DNA of 64,000 nucleotides, taken from the NCBI GenBank assembly GCA_018242185.1, contig JAFECK010000025.1:22269-86268 (forward strand), in the 5' to 3' direction. A program made the position numbers and the translations under genes. This document shows positions 53,176 to 63,545 of the stretch, in pieces; position 1 is the first letter of the stretch, and each line of letters opens with the position of its first letter. The notes beneath the pieces were generated by a model. It searched no databases, was not told the origin of the DNA, and worked only from the letters and a program-made list of their open reading frames with translations. Source of the stretch: Pseudomonadota bacterium (GTDB lineage: Bacteria; Pseudomonadota; Alphaproteobacteria; Rickettsiales; Midichloriaceae).

Positions 53176-56100
53176 CCTCCACGCCTATCAGAGCCAACAG
53201 CACGCTCAACAGAGCAGCTGATACCAAGATGAACGCGTGCATCATCGGCTCAGACTTGATTATGCTCGACGAAGCAAAAGGCAGTAGTGTTGCACCGCCG
53301 CCTGCTATGGCGCCAACTACGCTTGTAATGACTATAGTTTGAGGATTAGCCTTGGCAGCATCCGTTTTAAGTGTGGTGTTAGTGCTAAATCTAGTATCAC
53401 CCTGCTTTAGCTGCCAGCCTAGAATCATGCCAGCGAGTAGGCCAATAGCAGCGCCCGCTGGTACTGCCGCTGCCATAACCGCGTTGATATTGAGCTTGGC
53501 GGCAATGTAAACTGGAGCGTAGAAGCCAGCTCCAACTACAGCAGGTCCGGCTATTATAGAGGTTAGTGTTATAGTACTAACTCTCTTCTTTTCGATCTCA
53601 GTCATTTTGCTTGAGTATGAGATCTCGTTGATCAAGAAGCCTGTGATACCAATTGTTAACAGTGTTGAGCCGCCAAGTATAAAGGCGTCATCTAGCGGGA
53701 GTGGCGTGCCTACCGAGCTGAGCACTTCTATCTTCATCAGATTCATGGTAACTCCGGCAGCAATCAGACAACCGCCCAATACGCTCAATATAGACAGCGG
53801 TGGGACTGCTTTTTTACGGCGTATAGGGTTCACCACATAAACCAAGCTTTGTGCTAGCTGATCAGGGTTATCTTTATGCGTGTCAGCTAGTTTTTCAAGT
53901 AGGTCTGGGCGCTCTTGCATAGCAGCTTGCAAGGCTTGTTGAGACGTGCCACCTAAATCATATAGACCCTTTAGCAGTTGATATATTTTATGATCTGCCG
54001 CTAAGCACGGTAGTATCCTAATCATGCTGTCTTTTAAGTTTCCGCTCAGCAGTTGCAATTTGCGCTGCTCAGCTTCAATGATAGCTGCAAGTACCTTAGG
54101 TTCTATACTTATTGGCGTGTTTGGTGCGCTGCTAGCTCCTAGGAGGGGTAAAAGCTGCTCAAATATAATTTCAAAACAGTTGTAAGTAGCGGTGTTACTG
54201 AATTTGGTATGTTTCAGCAGCCTCACTACGGCATTGCCAATGGCAGGCTTATGTTTATCAGGAAGAGAAATATAGCTACTAGAAATAAGTCCAGCTACAG
54301 TGATATCTGCAATGCTATTAACACCTTCAAAAGCTGTGCTTAATAAGGTCTTATCCCCCGGTCCAACTGTTTTCGAGTCCAGCCACCAGGACAAAACATC
54401 TAGCGCTTCAGCAAAATTTCCTCCTTTATCACGGCTTCTCAAGGCGATTTTTAGGGCTGAAACAAACATGGCCTTATTATTACCAGCTAGCTCATTTACT
54501 GCATCCAGAGCCTCTTCGAAACGTTCTGGTGTAATAAAATTATCAGCTGTCATGAGAAATAAGCCATATACAATCTCTACATTATCTTGAACTGGTTTGT
54601 CTGCTTTAGGAGGTGGGTTCATGGTCACTGCACCAATATCTGCACCCAGGGCAGCTAGCTCCTTAGCGTGTAGATAGAGTGAATCACTATTGAAGCCCAC
54701 ACCTTCATTACCCCAATGCACATATTCCAATGCCTTAGATAAAGCTCTATTTAGAGCATTGAGTATTGGGTTTGGACCACTGCTAGTACGCTCATTAAGA
54801 AGTTTTTGATATTCCGTATCATCATCAACAGCAATGGGCACAGTTGTTGTAGCTGGTGCAGAGGCAGATGCTGTAGGTCCAGTACTGCTAATACCAGCTG
54901 ACGTTGTAGTTGATATAGAAGGCATAGCCGTGCTGCTAGAGCTAGCAGCAGCAGGTGTTTCTGTGGATGAACTAGCAGCACTACTAGCAGAGCTACTCGT
55001 GCTAGTAGTGGCTGTGGATGTGCTTGGAGCGGCAGCAGGAGTGGCTTTTACGTTTTGCCTATACCACGACAGCAATGTAACAAGGTTAATGGATTCATCG
55101 CTGGTAATATCTCCGGTATACTTCCTACTTATATGCGCTTTAATAAGCGCTCCAATGTCTCTCTTAGGATCAAGCTCCTTAGCAAGATCTAGTTGTGCTT
55201 TTAGGATATTGCCAACCCGCTCATCACGCTTTTCACTCATAGCGCCAAAAAGCATCGTTTCTGTTAGAACAGCGCCCACCGAATGGAGCTGACGACATAG
55301 GTCAAAGTCTCTAGATATAAGCCTATCATACATAGCGTTTTTTAAGGCTTTACCAAGCGTGTTTTGATTGCGAGTTAACCTCTCAACGTATCCCGTTTTG
55401 TCTTGCGCTTCAATCCACTGAGCAAAAACTAACACGGTATTGGCAAATTTCGGTGCAACACGCGATGGGTTTGGCACGCCCGAAGCAATAATATCTAGAT
55501 CCGCCCCCAGAGATTTATAGATGTTTAACGCATTGGTCACCGCTGTGCTATTTCCATTGTTTATGTGGTGAACTGCATCCTCAAATAGCATCATAAACAG
55601 ATCAGCGTTAAGGCTAGCTCCTGCATTTAGGAGTCTTGCTGCGTATTTATAATTATCGTCTTCTTTTAGATTGGTCTTTTTACAGTCAACTTGATTTACT
55701 GCGTTCATTAGCTCTGATGAAAGTAATTTAACCGTGGAGTTAGCTATAGTGGCATCATGCATTACAAAGTTATAAATTTCAGGAGCAGTTCTCTTCATCC
55801 AAATCATCGTCTGAGAGAAAAACATCTTGCATCTAGCAACCTTTTCAAGCGCCTCTTTTTGTGCTTGCATCCAGCTATGATTGCTCGGTGTTACGGCTAG
55901 CTTCTGAGTAGCTAGTTGTAGCTCACCAGACCGTCCGTCAGTAAAGGTAATCAGAGAGGTAATCAGAGGCTTAACATAATCAACGCTTAGCATCCAGCCT
56001 TGCTCTCTGGACCAATTCAGGCACTGCTTGAATTTCTCCATGCTAATTTTGTTTTCGTTATTAGCGTTTTGAAACAGTTTGGTTAACCAAATCCTTCTAT

Positions 56101-58798
56101 CTCGAGCAATGTTAGCAATCCCAGGTACGCATTCTTTTAACGCATCACATATATCAATCCGGCCTTCACAGAAAATATCCTCAAAGATCCGTTGCAAAAA
56201 TTCTATAACTTCCGGATCCCATTGGCCTCCTTTTTCAGCTAGCTGCGCGATTGGCTCGAAAGCTTTTTTAAGGTCTTCTATACTGAGTTCATTGGCCAAT
56301 GCTTTACTAGTTATATGCATCGTCACATGGGTGTGTAGCCAGCCTGGCTGTATTGCTGCGCCCATCTTCTTCAGCCGCATACATAAAGGATAGTTTCTTG
56401 CCTGTAGAGGTCTTGAGACCGCATAATTTAGATTATCTTTAGCGCCACCTTTGGTGAAATCCATAAACGGCAATAAGCGTTCGCAAAGATCCCAATCTTG
56501 CTCTGTGATAGCGCGAGCAAATGCAGCCTCAAGCTGGCTATAATCATCAGCTGTTAGCGCTTTCTTATATTCCTCCTTATCAGTGCCGCACTGCCATTCT
56601 ACCAATTCCATCAGCATCTGTGCCCAAATGTATGGCTTATGTGTGCCCAATTTATCCGGAGCCACATCGGTAAGAGCTATTTTAACTGTATCCCCATTCT
56701 GTGTTTTAAAAGTTGCCAGTGCTGCTTTCAGAACGCCTGCAGGGGGGGCTTCTTCTACAGGCTTGTCGCTACTTGGTGCTGATGCTGGAATGGCTGTTTT
56801 GACATATATAGAGGTGAAGATCTTTTTAACTACGGCTTTTTGCGCATCTTCAGAAACTAAGCCTATATCTTTCATTGTTTTATATATACTAAGCTTATCT
56901 TCCAAATCGCCATCTTTAGAGTAGTCTATTAGGGCAAACAATTTGCCTAATATAGTTCTAGCAAAAGACTGGTTATCGCCCGCAAAAATTGTGTGATTAC
57001 CAAGCGCAAGAACGGTAGGCAGTGATGCTAAAAAATCCGCTAACTTTGTTACAAGAGTAGCCCCTTGGTCGATTGCTGCCATCGTTTGCAGATTGTGCTT
57101 AACATAAACTACAGCTACCCCTGTTGCTTTAGGTTGCTCTGTAGGGCTCAAAAGAGGCTTGATGTGAGTGCATTGCGTGTATAAGCCGCTGTGAAAGGCT
57201 GTTTCGTAGATAGCCATCAATTGGTCTGAATCAATATGATGTTCTTTTATTCCATTGCTAAGCAAAAAGTTGCACCACACGACTATTACACCTAAGGCCT
57301 CTCTGGCATTTTGGATTCTAACTTTTATAGATCCGATAATGCTGGCTTCTCCATTCAGAGCTATTATGGAAGTAAGGCCATCTTTGAACTGCTGCTCAGA
57401 CATCTTTGCAGAGATTGCAGCATTAAGCATAACACCAAAGCAGCTCTGCGCTATTCCCTTAATTGTGAGGAACAACTTGTTGCGGAATTGCAGCGCCAGT
57501 TGGTATTCTCCGGATTGTGCGAAATTGGCCTCCCCAAATTTTATGAGCTTGATGGCCTGTTCAAACACTGGTTTCAATAGGGTTAAGATAACCGGCTTGC
57601 CGTTATCTGTGAGCGCCATAAACTTGTCGTAATCTTGCTTATATTCCTTTTCCCACCAAGCAAACATTGTCAAAACTTCTTCGGCATACCCTTCACCCGT
57701 GGTTTGCTCCCATGGCTTATTATCAGTTGGGTGAGTGAAGTGATAATAGGTTGTGAAGAAATCGTGTGTAGGCGCTAGTTGGAGGAGAGTAAAGAACTGG
57801 GCACACCATGCTAAAGTAGTGCGATTATGGACCTCACTACTTACTGGCCTGGTATTATTAAACAAATTCGCCAGCATGCAATCTTGCGCGCCAAACTGTA
57901 TAAGTTCCTGGCATTCTTTAAATTCGGCGGAAGCTGTTTTGTTTTTATCTGTATGCTTTATAGCTTTAAATTTTTCTATGAACCTGGTGTTCAAGTTAGC
58001 CTGTATACTGTCTTTCACAACATAAGATTTATAAGTGGCTAGGTAGTTTGTTTGCTGTGCTTTATCCAGGAAACACTCCGATAGCTTATATAAGCATCGC
58101 ACAGCAGCTGTCCAGCGAACCCATGCTTCGTCTTTTGGATTTCCGAGTGTTGCAGCGGCGGCGTCCAAAGCAAAATTACCTAGAGCATTGTCTTTAACAA
58201 GGCTTTCCATTAAGCCATATAAATGCTTTTCCTCCGCTATCGTTCCCTTCATAAAGGCTTCAACAAAATAGGCAATAACATAAGGAGCTTGATCTTGGAG
58301 CTCGCCTGGATTCAAATTTTGTAGGTAATGATTAAGCGGGTTATCTGTGTTGTTTAGATCAGCCTTTTCATTGATATGCAGCGATAGGGCTATCAACTGT
58401 TTGATAACTTCTTTCTTGTCTGGGCTGGCAGCCTCTAATGCTGTTAGATATTTCTGTTGTGTACTCTGCCCAGATTCTGGCTTGAATTCTTTCTTTTCAT
58501 CCATAAACACATGCACATAAGCGCGAGAGATAAGCCTTTTAACAGAGTTTTTAGTAGCATTTAGCAGAGTATTAGAGTCTGGAGTTGCGCCTTTCGCTGC
58601 TGCTGACTCAATAGCATATAGCAACACGTCGACGGTGCGTCTAGTCCAAACATCACTGTTATCTACTAAATTAACTAACGAGCTCAGGACGGTATTTCCA
58701 TCATCTCCAGACTGAAATCGAGGTAGCGTATCTCCGACAGCGTTTTTAGTCGCGGCTTGCAGTTCTAAATTTAGTACGCTCGTCCTGCTTTTTGTCAT
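53132..58798 (-). CDS. Giant membrane-anchored protein (1888 aa) with ankyrin-like segments, unknown function
   Basis: Unrecognised overall. The helical soluble body (1-1245) contains scattered helix pairs ending in LGADL-type turns that resemble degenerate ankyrin repeats: near 804 (RLKKMGAAI), 1053-1103 (LLNAGASLN, YKSLGADLD), 1169 (QLHSVGAVL) and 1376 (ELAALGADIG). A Ser/Thr/Ala/Pro linker of about 75 residues (near 1246-1320) separates it from a second helical part. Six TM segments lie at the C-terminus (about 1665-1880, Ala/Gly-rich). GGAG precedes the ATG, and a strong promoter lies upstream. Possibly an effector or host-interacting surface protein; this is speculation from the architecture. 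Confidence 0.82.
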   Translation of the reverse strand: MTKSRTSVLNLELQAATKNAVGDTLPRFQSGDDGNTVLSSLVNLVDNSDVWTRRTVDVLLYAIESAAAKGATPDSNTLLNATKNSVKRLISRAYVHVFMDEKKEFKPESGQSTQQKYLTALEAASPDKKEVIKQLIALSLHINEKADLNNTDNPLNHYLQNLNPGELQDQAPYVIAYFVEAFMKGTIAEEKHLYGLMESLVKDNALGNFALDAAAATLGNPKDEAWVRWTAAVRCLYKLSECFLDKAQQTNYLATYKSYVVKDSIQANLNTRFIEKFKAIKHTDKNKTASAEFKECQELIQFGAQDCMLANLFNNTRPVSSEVHNRTTLAWCAQFFTLLQLAPTHDFFTTYYHFTHPTDNKPWEQTTGEGYAEEVLTMFAWWEKEYKQDYDKFMALTDNGKPVILTLLKPVFEQAIKLIKFGEANFAQSGEYQLALQFRNKLFLTIKGIAQSCFGVMLNAAISAKMSEQQFKDGLTSIIALNGEASIIGSIKVRIQNAREALGVIVVWCNFLLSNGIKEHHIDSDQLMAIYETAFHSGLYTQCTHIKPLLSPTEQPKATGVAVVYVKHNLQTMAAIDQGATLVTKLADFLASLPTVLALGNHTIFAGDNQSFARTILGKLFALIDYSKDGDLEDKLSIYKTMKDIGLVSEDAQKAVVKKIFTSIYVKTAIPASAPSSDKPVEEAPPAGVLKAALATFKTQNGDTVKIALTDVAPDKLGTHKPYIWAQMLMELVEWQCGTDKEEYKKALTADDYSQLEAAFARAITEQDWDLCERLLPFMDFTKGGAKDNLNYAVSRPLQARNYPLCMRLKKMGAAIQPGWLHTHVTMHITSKALANELSIEDLKKAFEPIAQLAEKGGQWDPEVIEFLQRIFEDIFCEGRIDICDALKECVPGIANIARDRRIWLTKLFQNANNENKISMEKFKQCLNWSREQGWMLSVDYVKPLITSLITFTDGRSGELQLATQKLAVTPSNHSWMQAQKEALEKVARCKMFFSQTMIWMKRTAPEIYNFVMHDATIANSTVKLLSSELMNAVNQVDCKKTNLKEDDNYKYAARLLNAGASLNADLFMMLFEDAVHHINNGNSTAVTNALNIYKSLGADLDIIASGVPNPSRVAPKFANTVLVFAQWIEAQDKTGYVERLTRNQNTLGKALKNAMYDRLISRDFDLCRQLHSVGAVLTETMLFGAMSEKRDERVGNILKAQLDLAKELDPKRDIGALIKAHISRKYTGDITSDESINLVTLLSWYRQNVKATPAAAPSTSTATTSTSSSASSAASSSTETPAAASSSSTAMPSISTTTSAGISSTGPTASASAPATTTVPIAVDDDTEYQKLLNERTSSGPNPILNALNRALSKALEYVHWGNEGVGFNSDSLYLHAKELAALGADIGAVTMNPPPKADKPVQDNVEIVYGLFLMTADNFITPERFEEALDAVNELAGNNKAMFVSALKIALRSRDKGGNFAEALDVLSWWLDSKTVGPGDKTLLSTAFEGVNSIADITVAGLISSSYISLPDKHKPAIGNAVVRLLKHTKFSNTATYNCFEIIFEQLLPLLGASSAPNTPISIEPKVLAAIIEAEQRKLQLLSGNLKDSMIRILPCLAADHKIYQLLKGLYDLGGTSQQALQAAMQERPDLLEKLADTHKDNPDQLAQSLVYVVNPIRRKKAVPPLSILSVLGGCLIAAGVTMNLMKIEVLSSVGTPLPLDDAFILGGSTLLTIGITGFLINEISYSSKMTEIEKKRVSTITLTSIIAGPAVVGAGFYAPVYIAAKLNINAVMAAAVPAGAAIGLLAGMILGWQLKQGDTRFSTNTTLKTDAAKANPQTIVITSVVGAIAGGGATLLPFASSSIIKSEPMMHAFILVSAALLSVLLALIGVEAKDKIAAKFSAIAL

Positions 58799-58841
58799 AA
58801 CACTTCTCCAATTACTATTTAATTTCTCTTAGTGGGCCTTC

Positions 58842-58870
58842 ATTATAGCACATATATAGTAAAACGGCAA
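58842..58870 (-). promoter_or_regulatory. Sigma70-like promoter of the 1888-aa gene
   Basis: Minus strand: -35 TTGCCG (58870-58865), 17-bp spacer, -10 TATAAT (58847-58842), 43 bp before the ATG at 58798. Confidence 0.65.
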
Positions 58871-58985
58871 ATACTCATCTTGGCTCTGGGCGGATGGGAT
58901 GATCAACATAAGAATTGAATTGCCTGGCTTTATGCGCTACATTGTCTCCTTAATAATCTGAATCCGGATTTGGGTAATGCAAGCT

Positions 58986-59070
58986 GTCATTCCCGCGAAG
59001 GCGGGAATCCAGGATTATGTGAAGCAAATGCTACTGCTATTTTCTGGATCCCGGCCTCTGTCGGGATGAC
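58986..59070. repeat. Composite inverted repeat (MITE-like) upstream of secA
   Basis: GTCATTCCCGCGAAGGCGGG (58986-59005) continues to ATCCAGG. A 30-bp spacer and an inverted, diverged copy (CTGGATCCCGGCCTC then TGTCGGGATGAC, 59044-59070) follow. Both ends read GTCAT inward. A similar single copy lies at 23123-23150. Flanking sequence AATC-x-GGATTTGG appears on both sides (about 58961-58973 and 59095-59107), as if duplicated. The remainder of the 58799-59136 gap holds the promoter of the 1888-aa gene and no gene. Confidence 0.75.
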
Positions 59071-59136
59071 AATGGTAGGTTGGGTGATAATGAGAATCGG
59101 GATTTGGATGATAATAATGAAGAAAAGCCAAAAATT

Positions 59137-61767
59137 ATGTTTGCTTATATTGCTAAAAGACTATGGGGTAGCGCTAATGACAGAATTATCAAGTCATTCA
59201 CCCCAATTATTGCAAAAATAAATGAGCTGGAAAGCTCAATGCAAGCTTTGTCTGATGCAGAGCTCGCGGCAAAAACTGATGAATTCCGCAATCGTATTAA
59301 CGAAGGGGAAAAGGAAGATGATCTATTGCCTCAAGCGTTTGCTGCAGTGCGGGAGGCAGCACGCCGGGCTCGCAATATGCGCCATTTCGATGTGCAGCTG
59401 ATTGGTGGGATAGTGCTGCACCGCGGGATGATTGCTGAGATGAAAACCGGGGAAGGAAAAACGTTGGTAGCAACCTTGGCAGCTTATCTCAATGCCTTGT
59501 CCGGGAAAGGCGTGCACGTGGTGACAACCAACGATTACTTGGCGCAACGCGACGCTGAGTGGATGGGCGCTATATACAGAGCTCTTGGTATGAGTGTGAG
59601 CTATATTACTGGCGGCATGCCAGATGCAGATAGGCAAGCAGCGTATGGGGCTGATATTACCTATGGGACAAACAATGAGTTTGGTTTTGATTATCTGCGA
59701 GACAACTTAAAGTTCAGCTTGGAGGGCATGGTACAGCGGCCCTTCCATTATGCTATTGTAGACGAGGTAGACAGCATTCTGATAGATGAATCACGCACTC
59801 CGCTGATTATCTCTGGGCAAGTGGATAATGATGTAGATTTATACCATAAGGTGAATAAGCTGGTGACCAAGTTAAATGGCGATCATTACGAGCTGGATGA
59901 GAAGGCTCGCTCAGCTTTTTTGACTGATTCTGGGCATGATAAAATAGAAGAGTTGATGTTGTCTGCAGAGCTGATTCCGCAAGGCACGAGCCTTTTTGAA
60001 ACCAATAATATTTCGCTATTGCATTTGGTAAACCAGGCACTCAAGGCACATAAGCTATTCAAAAAGGACGTAGAATACATCGTCAAAGACGACAAGATCC
60101 AGATAATAGACGAGTTTACCGGTAGAATAATGGATGGGCGCCGCTTCTCTGAAGGATTGCACCAAGCGCTGGAAGCTAAGGAAAATGTTGCTGTGCAGCG
60201 GGAAAACCAAACTCTAGCTTCAGTAACTTATCAGAATTATTTCCGTATGTACCCGAAACTGGCTGGGATGACTGGTACGGCTATGACAGAAGCACAGGAG
60301 TTTTCTGATATATACAAGCTGGAAGTAGTTGCTATACCGCCTAATGTGCCGGTGAGCAGGGTAGATGAGGATGACATCATATTCCGCACAGAGAAGGAGA
60401 AAACTAACGCCATAGTTGAGGAGATCAAGACTGTGCATACAGCGAAACAGCCAATTTTGATCGGTACTGTGAGCATAGAAAAATCCGAGTTGTTGTCTAA
60501 ATTGCTCAAAGCACAGAAGATTCCGCATACAGTCTTGAATGCGAGGTACCATGAACAGGAAGCGATGATTATCGCACAAGCGGGTCGCTTAGGCGCTGTG
60601 ACTATTGCGACTAACATGGCTGGCCGTGGGACGGATATCAAGCTTGGTGGTAATGAAGAAATGCTGTTGAAGCAGGCTATTGAGGCTGATCCTGAATTAG
60701 ATGTCAAAAAAGCTCAACTTGAAATAGAAAAGCAGGTGGCGCATGAAAAACAAGAGGTTCTTGCAGCAGGTGGGCTATTTATACTAGGGACAGAGAGGCA
60801 TGAATCAAGGAGGATTGATAATCAGCTGCGCGGTCGTTCTGGCCGACAGGGGGATCCTGGTATTACTAAGTTCTATCTATCGTTAGAGGACGATTTGATG
60901 CGGATCTTTGGTTCAGATCGCATTAGTTCTATGTTGGTGAAGATGGGGTTAAAAGAGGGAGAGGCAATTGTGCACCCCTGGGTGAGCAAGGCGTTGGAGA
61001 AAGCGCAACAAAAGGTGGAAGCACGCAACTACGAGATCCGAAAGAATCTTCTGAAGTATGATGATGTGATGAATGATCAACGTGGGGTGATTTATGGGCA
61101 AAGGCGCGGTGTCTTAAGTGCTACTTCCCTATCTGAGTTAGTATTAGAGTTTGCTCATGAATGGAATATGAGCGCTGTGGATGAGCATATGCCCCAGCAA
61201 GCTCTTCCTGAGCAGTGGGACATAGACGGGCTGAATGCAAAGGTACAGGCTATGTATGCCTTAGAGCTTGATCTATCGGAGGTAGCCCGTGCCGAGGGCG
61301 CTGCGAATGAAGAGATGTTGAACTTCATCAATGTGCAAGTCACTGCTAGATATGAGCAGAAGCGGCAAGGGTTTGAGGCGCCATTCTTGGACGCGGAGCG
61401 TTATTTGTTTATTACTATATTAGATCATCTGTGGAAGGAGCACCTACATACCTTAGATCATCTGCGTTCTGGGATTCATCTGCGTTCTTATGGTCAGAAA
61501 GATCCGTTGAATGAATATAAGCTTGAGGCGTTTAAGCTGTTCCAGCATATGATGCAGCAGTACTGTGAAGCAGTAGTCCGCAATATTTTCCATTTAGAGC
61601 TGCATGGGAAGGATGATAAGCATGCTAATAACAACGGCGCTCCTGCAAGCGTTATAGATGAAGCCAAGCTCAAAGAGATATTGAACTCCAATGTGGGTAG
61701 AAACGAGCCATGCCCTTGCGGTTCCGGGAAGAAGTATAAGCATTGCCATGGGTCTCTAGCTGCTTAA
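59137..61767 (+). CDS. secA: Preprotein translocase ATPase SecA
   Basis: Motor of Sec export. 876 aa from the ATG at 59137 ([17 protein letters not shown]), the usual SecA start; a TTG at 59080 gives an atypical acidic extension translated from flanking repeat DNA and is unlikely. Walker [19 protein letters not shown] (DEAD-like), [19 protein letters not shown] and the C-terminal zinc motif [14 protein letters not shown] are all present. It converges on nuoB with a 10-bp gap. Confidence 0.97.
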   Translation: MFAYIAKRLWGSANDRIIKSFTPIIAKINELESSMQALSDAELAAKTDEFRNRINEGEKEDDLLPQAFAAVREAARRARNMRHFDVQLIGGIVLHRGMIAEMKTGEGKTLVATLAAYLNALSGKGVHVVTTNDYLAQRDAEWMGAIYRALGMSVSYITGGMPDADRQAAYGADITYGTNNEFGFDYLRDNLKFSLEGMVQRPFHYAIVDEVDSILIDESRTPLIISGQVDNDVDLYHKVNKLVTKLNGDHYELDEKARSAFLTDSGHDKIEELMLSAELIPQGTSLFETNNISLLHLVNQALKAHKLFKKDVEYIVKDDKIQIIDEFTGRIMDGRRFSEGLHQALEAKENVAVQRENQTLASVTYQNYFRMYPKLAGMTGTAMTEAQEFSDIYKLEVVAIPPNVPVSRVDEDDIIFRTEKEKTNAIVEEIKTVHTAKQPILIGTVSIEKSELLSKLLKAQKIPHTVLNARYHEQEAMIIAQAGRLGAVTIATNMAGRGTDIKLGGNEEMLLKQAIEADPELDVKKAQLEIEKQVAHEKQEVLAAGGLFILGTERHESRRIDNQLRGRSGRQGDPGITKFYLSLEDDLMRIFGSDRISSMLVKMGLKEGEAIVHPWVSKALEKAQQKVEARNYEIRKNLLKYDDVMNDQRGVIYGQRRGVLSATSLSELVLEFAHEWNMSAVDEHMPQQALPEQWDIDGLNAKVQAMYALELDLSEVARAEGAANEEMLNFINVQVTARYEQKRQGFEAPFLDAERYLFITILDHLWKEHLHTLDHLRSGIHLRSYGQKDPLNEYKLEAFKLFQHMMQQYCEAVVRNIFHLELHGKDDKHANNNGAPASVIDEAKLKEILNSNVGRNEPCPCGSGKKYKHCHGSLAA

Positions 61768-61777
61768 AGCCACAGGA

Positions 61778-62314
61778 TTAGCGTTTTATTAATTTGCCGG
61801 TGCGTCTGATTTTGCGCTGTAGTAATAATATACCATATATCAATGCTTCAGCGGTAGGTGGGCAACCAGGAACGTATACATCAACAGGGATAATGCGATC
61901 ACAACCTCGTACTACTGAGTAAGAGTAGTGGTAATAGCCGCCGCCATTGGCACAGCTGCCCATAGAGATGACATACCTAGGTTCTGGCATTTGGTCATAA
62001 ATCTTACGCAGAGCAGGCGCCATTTTATTGGTTAGCGTGCCAGAAACGATAATAACGTCAGACTGACGCGGGCTAGCTCTAAACATAACCCCAAGGCGAT
62101 CCATATCATAGCGGCTTGCAGCTGCGTGCATCATTTCCACTGCACAGCAGGCAAGACCGAAGGTCATCGGCCACATAGAGCCGCTTCGAGCCCAGTTTGC
62201 CAGGTCATCTAGCTTTGCCACTACAAAGCCTTTTTTCTCCACATCAGCCGCCACGCGCGAAAGAAGGTCATCTGCGTAGTTTGCGGCTTCTTCTTTTTTT
62301 TGTTTATTCGACAT
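61778..62314 (-). CDS. nuoB: NADH-quinone oxidoreductase subunit B
   Basis: Complex I peripheral-arm subunit holding the N2 iron-sulfur cluster. 178 aa from the ATG at 62314 with GGGAG upstream; a GTG at 62347 lies inside nuoA. The four cluster Cys are visible: the CC pair in [17 protein letters not shown] and [11 protein letters not shown]. Begins two bases after the nuoA stop. nuoC does not follow: the next gene downstream is the convergent secA, so the nuo cluster is cut here. Confidence 0.96.
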   Translation of the reverse strand: MSNKQKKEEAANYADDLLSRVAADVEKKGFVVAKLDDLANWARSGSMWPMTFGLACCAVEMMHAAASRYDMDRLGVMFRASPRQSDVIIVSGTLTNKMAPALRKIYDQMPEPRYVISMGSCANGGGYYHYSYSVVRGCDRIIPVDVYVPGCPPTAEALIYGILLLQRKIRRTGKLIKR

Positions 62315-62316
62315 AA

Positions 62317-62682
62317 CTACTCCCAATCCAATGCACCTTTTTTCCACTCATAGATGAAGCCTACGGTCAGCACAGCTAAAAATATCATCATCGAGAAAAA
62401 ACCGAAAACGCCTATTTGTTCCAGCACCACGGCCCATGGGAACAAAAATGCTATCTCTAAGTCAAACACTATGAACAAGATAGAAACCAGATAAAAGCGT
62501 ATATCAAAACGGGTTCTGGGTGCGCCGAATGCGTTGAAGCCACATTCGTAAGGCGAAAGTTTTTCCGCGTCAGGCTTTGCTGGTGCAACTAGAAATGGGA
62601 TCGCCACCATAACCAATGATAAAACAACAGCTATGCCTAAAAATATGAGAACCGGCAAATAAGCCATCAACACGTTTTGCAT
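62317..62682 (-). CDS. nuoA: NADH-quinone oxidoreductase subunit A
   Basis: Membrane-arm subunit of complex I, 121 aa with three TM segments. Family marks: [13 protein letters not shown] with the loop Cys, [21 protein letters not shown] and the [10 protein letters not shown] end. Its start directly follows the ferredoxin stop. In the operon yajC-fdx-nuoA-nuoB, with no promoter visible between fdx and nuoA. Confidence 0.96.
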   Translation of the reverse strand: MQNVLMAYLPVLIFLGIAVVLSLVMVAIPFLVAPAKPDAEKLSPYECGFNAFGAPRTRFDIRFYLVSILFIVFDLEIAFLFPWAVVLEQIGVFGFFSMMIFLAVLTVGFIYEWKKGALDWE

Positions 62683-63021
62683 TTACTTTTTCCCCACCAT
62701 TATGTTGCGGGTGGCTGCTGGTAGCTTTACCTTTAATCCATCCAGCTCTTCAGTCATGATTATCTGGCACCCTAATCTTGAAGTATGCGTTAACCCAAAG
62801 GCGAGGTCAAGCATATCTTCTTCCTCTTCTACTGGGGCTTTGAGCTTGTCATACCATTCTTGGTCCACAACCACATGGCAGGTGGAGCAAGCAAGTGAGC
62901 CTTCGCATGCACCCTCTAGGTCTATGTTATTTTGATGGGCTATTTCAAGTAGGGACAAGCCAACAGGAGCTTGAATACTAACTTGACTGCCATCTTTTAT
63001 TATAAAATGTACTATGGGCAT
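62683..63021 (-). CDS. fdx: Adrenodoxin-type [2Fe-2S] ferredoxin
   Basis: Small electron carrier, 112 aa, usually serving Fe-S cluster assembly in alphaproteobacteria. Four cluster ligands: C39, C45 and C48 in [12 protein letters not shown], and C85 in SRLGCQI. The tail [17 protein letters not shown] is typical. It is not with isc genes but heads a nuoAB block. iscX is 60 kb away. Linkage to complex I may mean a shared transcript only. Confidence 0.95.
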   Translation of the reverse strand: MPIVHFIIKDGSQVSIQAPVGLSLLEIAHQNNIDLEGACEGSLACSTCHVVVDQEWYDKLKAPVEEEEDMLDLAFGLTHTSRLGCQIIMTEELDGLKVKLPAATRNIMVGKK

Positions 63022-63033
63022 GATAGCCTCTCT

Positions 63034-63489
63034 TTAAGCATTTTTGCTTTTTTTATGCTCTTTCTTCACGCGAACAACGGTAGGCTTGATTGTTTTTGTA
63101 TTAGCTTTTTCTTCTTTTTTAGGTTCACTCAATACCTCGCCAATGCTCTCCCTTTTGATCTGGATTACTACATCTTTAGCTATTTCTAGCGCAACATAGT
63201 TGTCATCATGATCATCAATAATAACCCCTAAAACGCCACTCATAGTCATTACCTTATTGCCACGCTTTAAAGATTTTACTAGGGTTTGGTGCTCTCTTAG
63301 TTTTTTCTGCTGTGGCCGAATCAAGAGAAAATAGAATACTGCCATAATGGCTAGTAATGGCGCGAGATTAGCTATTAAAGACCCTTCAGAAGCACTTGCT
63401 ATGTTAGTTGATGCGACTGTGTGGGAAACAGAAGCAACTTGGGGCGCTTCTTCTGCGTGGGCTTGCGATATAAAATTATATGTAATCAT
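63034..63489 (-). CDS. yajC: Preprotein translocase subunit YajC
   Basis: Accessory subunit of SecDF-YajC. 151 aa. Single TM near residues 38-60 ending in FYFLLIRPQQKK, the family signature, then KRGNKVMTMSGVLGVI and VVIQIKRESIGEV. The Ala/Ser-rich N-terminal part of about 35 residues is longer than usual and may be a signal segment; the C-terminal tail is Lys-rich. Followed by fdx after 12 bp. Confidence 0.94.
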   Translation of the reverse strand: MITYNFISQAHAEEAPQVASVSHTVASTNIASASEGSLIANLAPLLAIMAVFYFLLIRPQQKKLREHQTLVKSLKRGNKVMTMSGVLGVIIDDHDDNYVALEIAKDVVIQIKRESIGEVLSEPKKEEKANTKTIKPTVVRVKKEHKKSKNA

Positions 63490-63545
63490 GATTATCTCCT
63501 AATTTTTGCCCATAGCATATAGCATGATTAGGAATGAGGCAAGTG

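Noticed and set aside
58970-59221. An 83-codon plus-strand frame
   Set aside because: It translates the intergenic inverted repeat (CHSREGGNPG-like) and then secA out of frame; this is a known artefact of such repeats.
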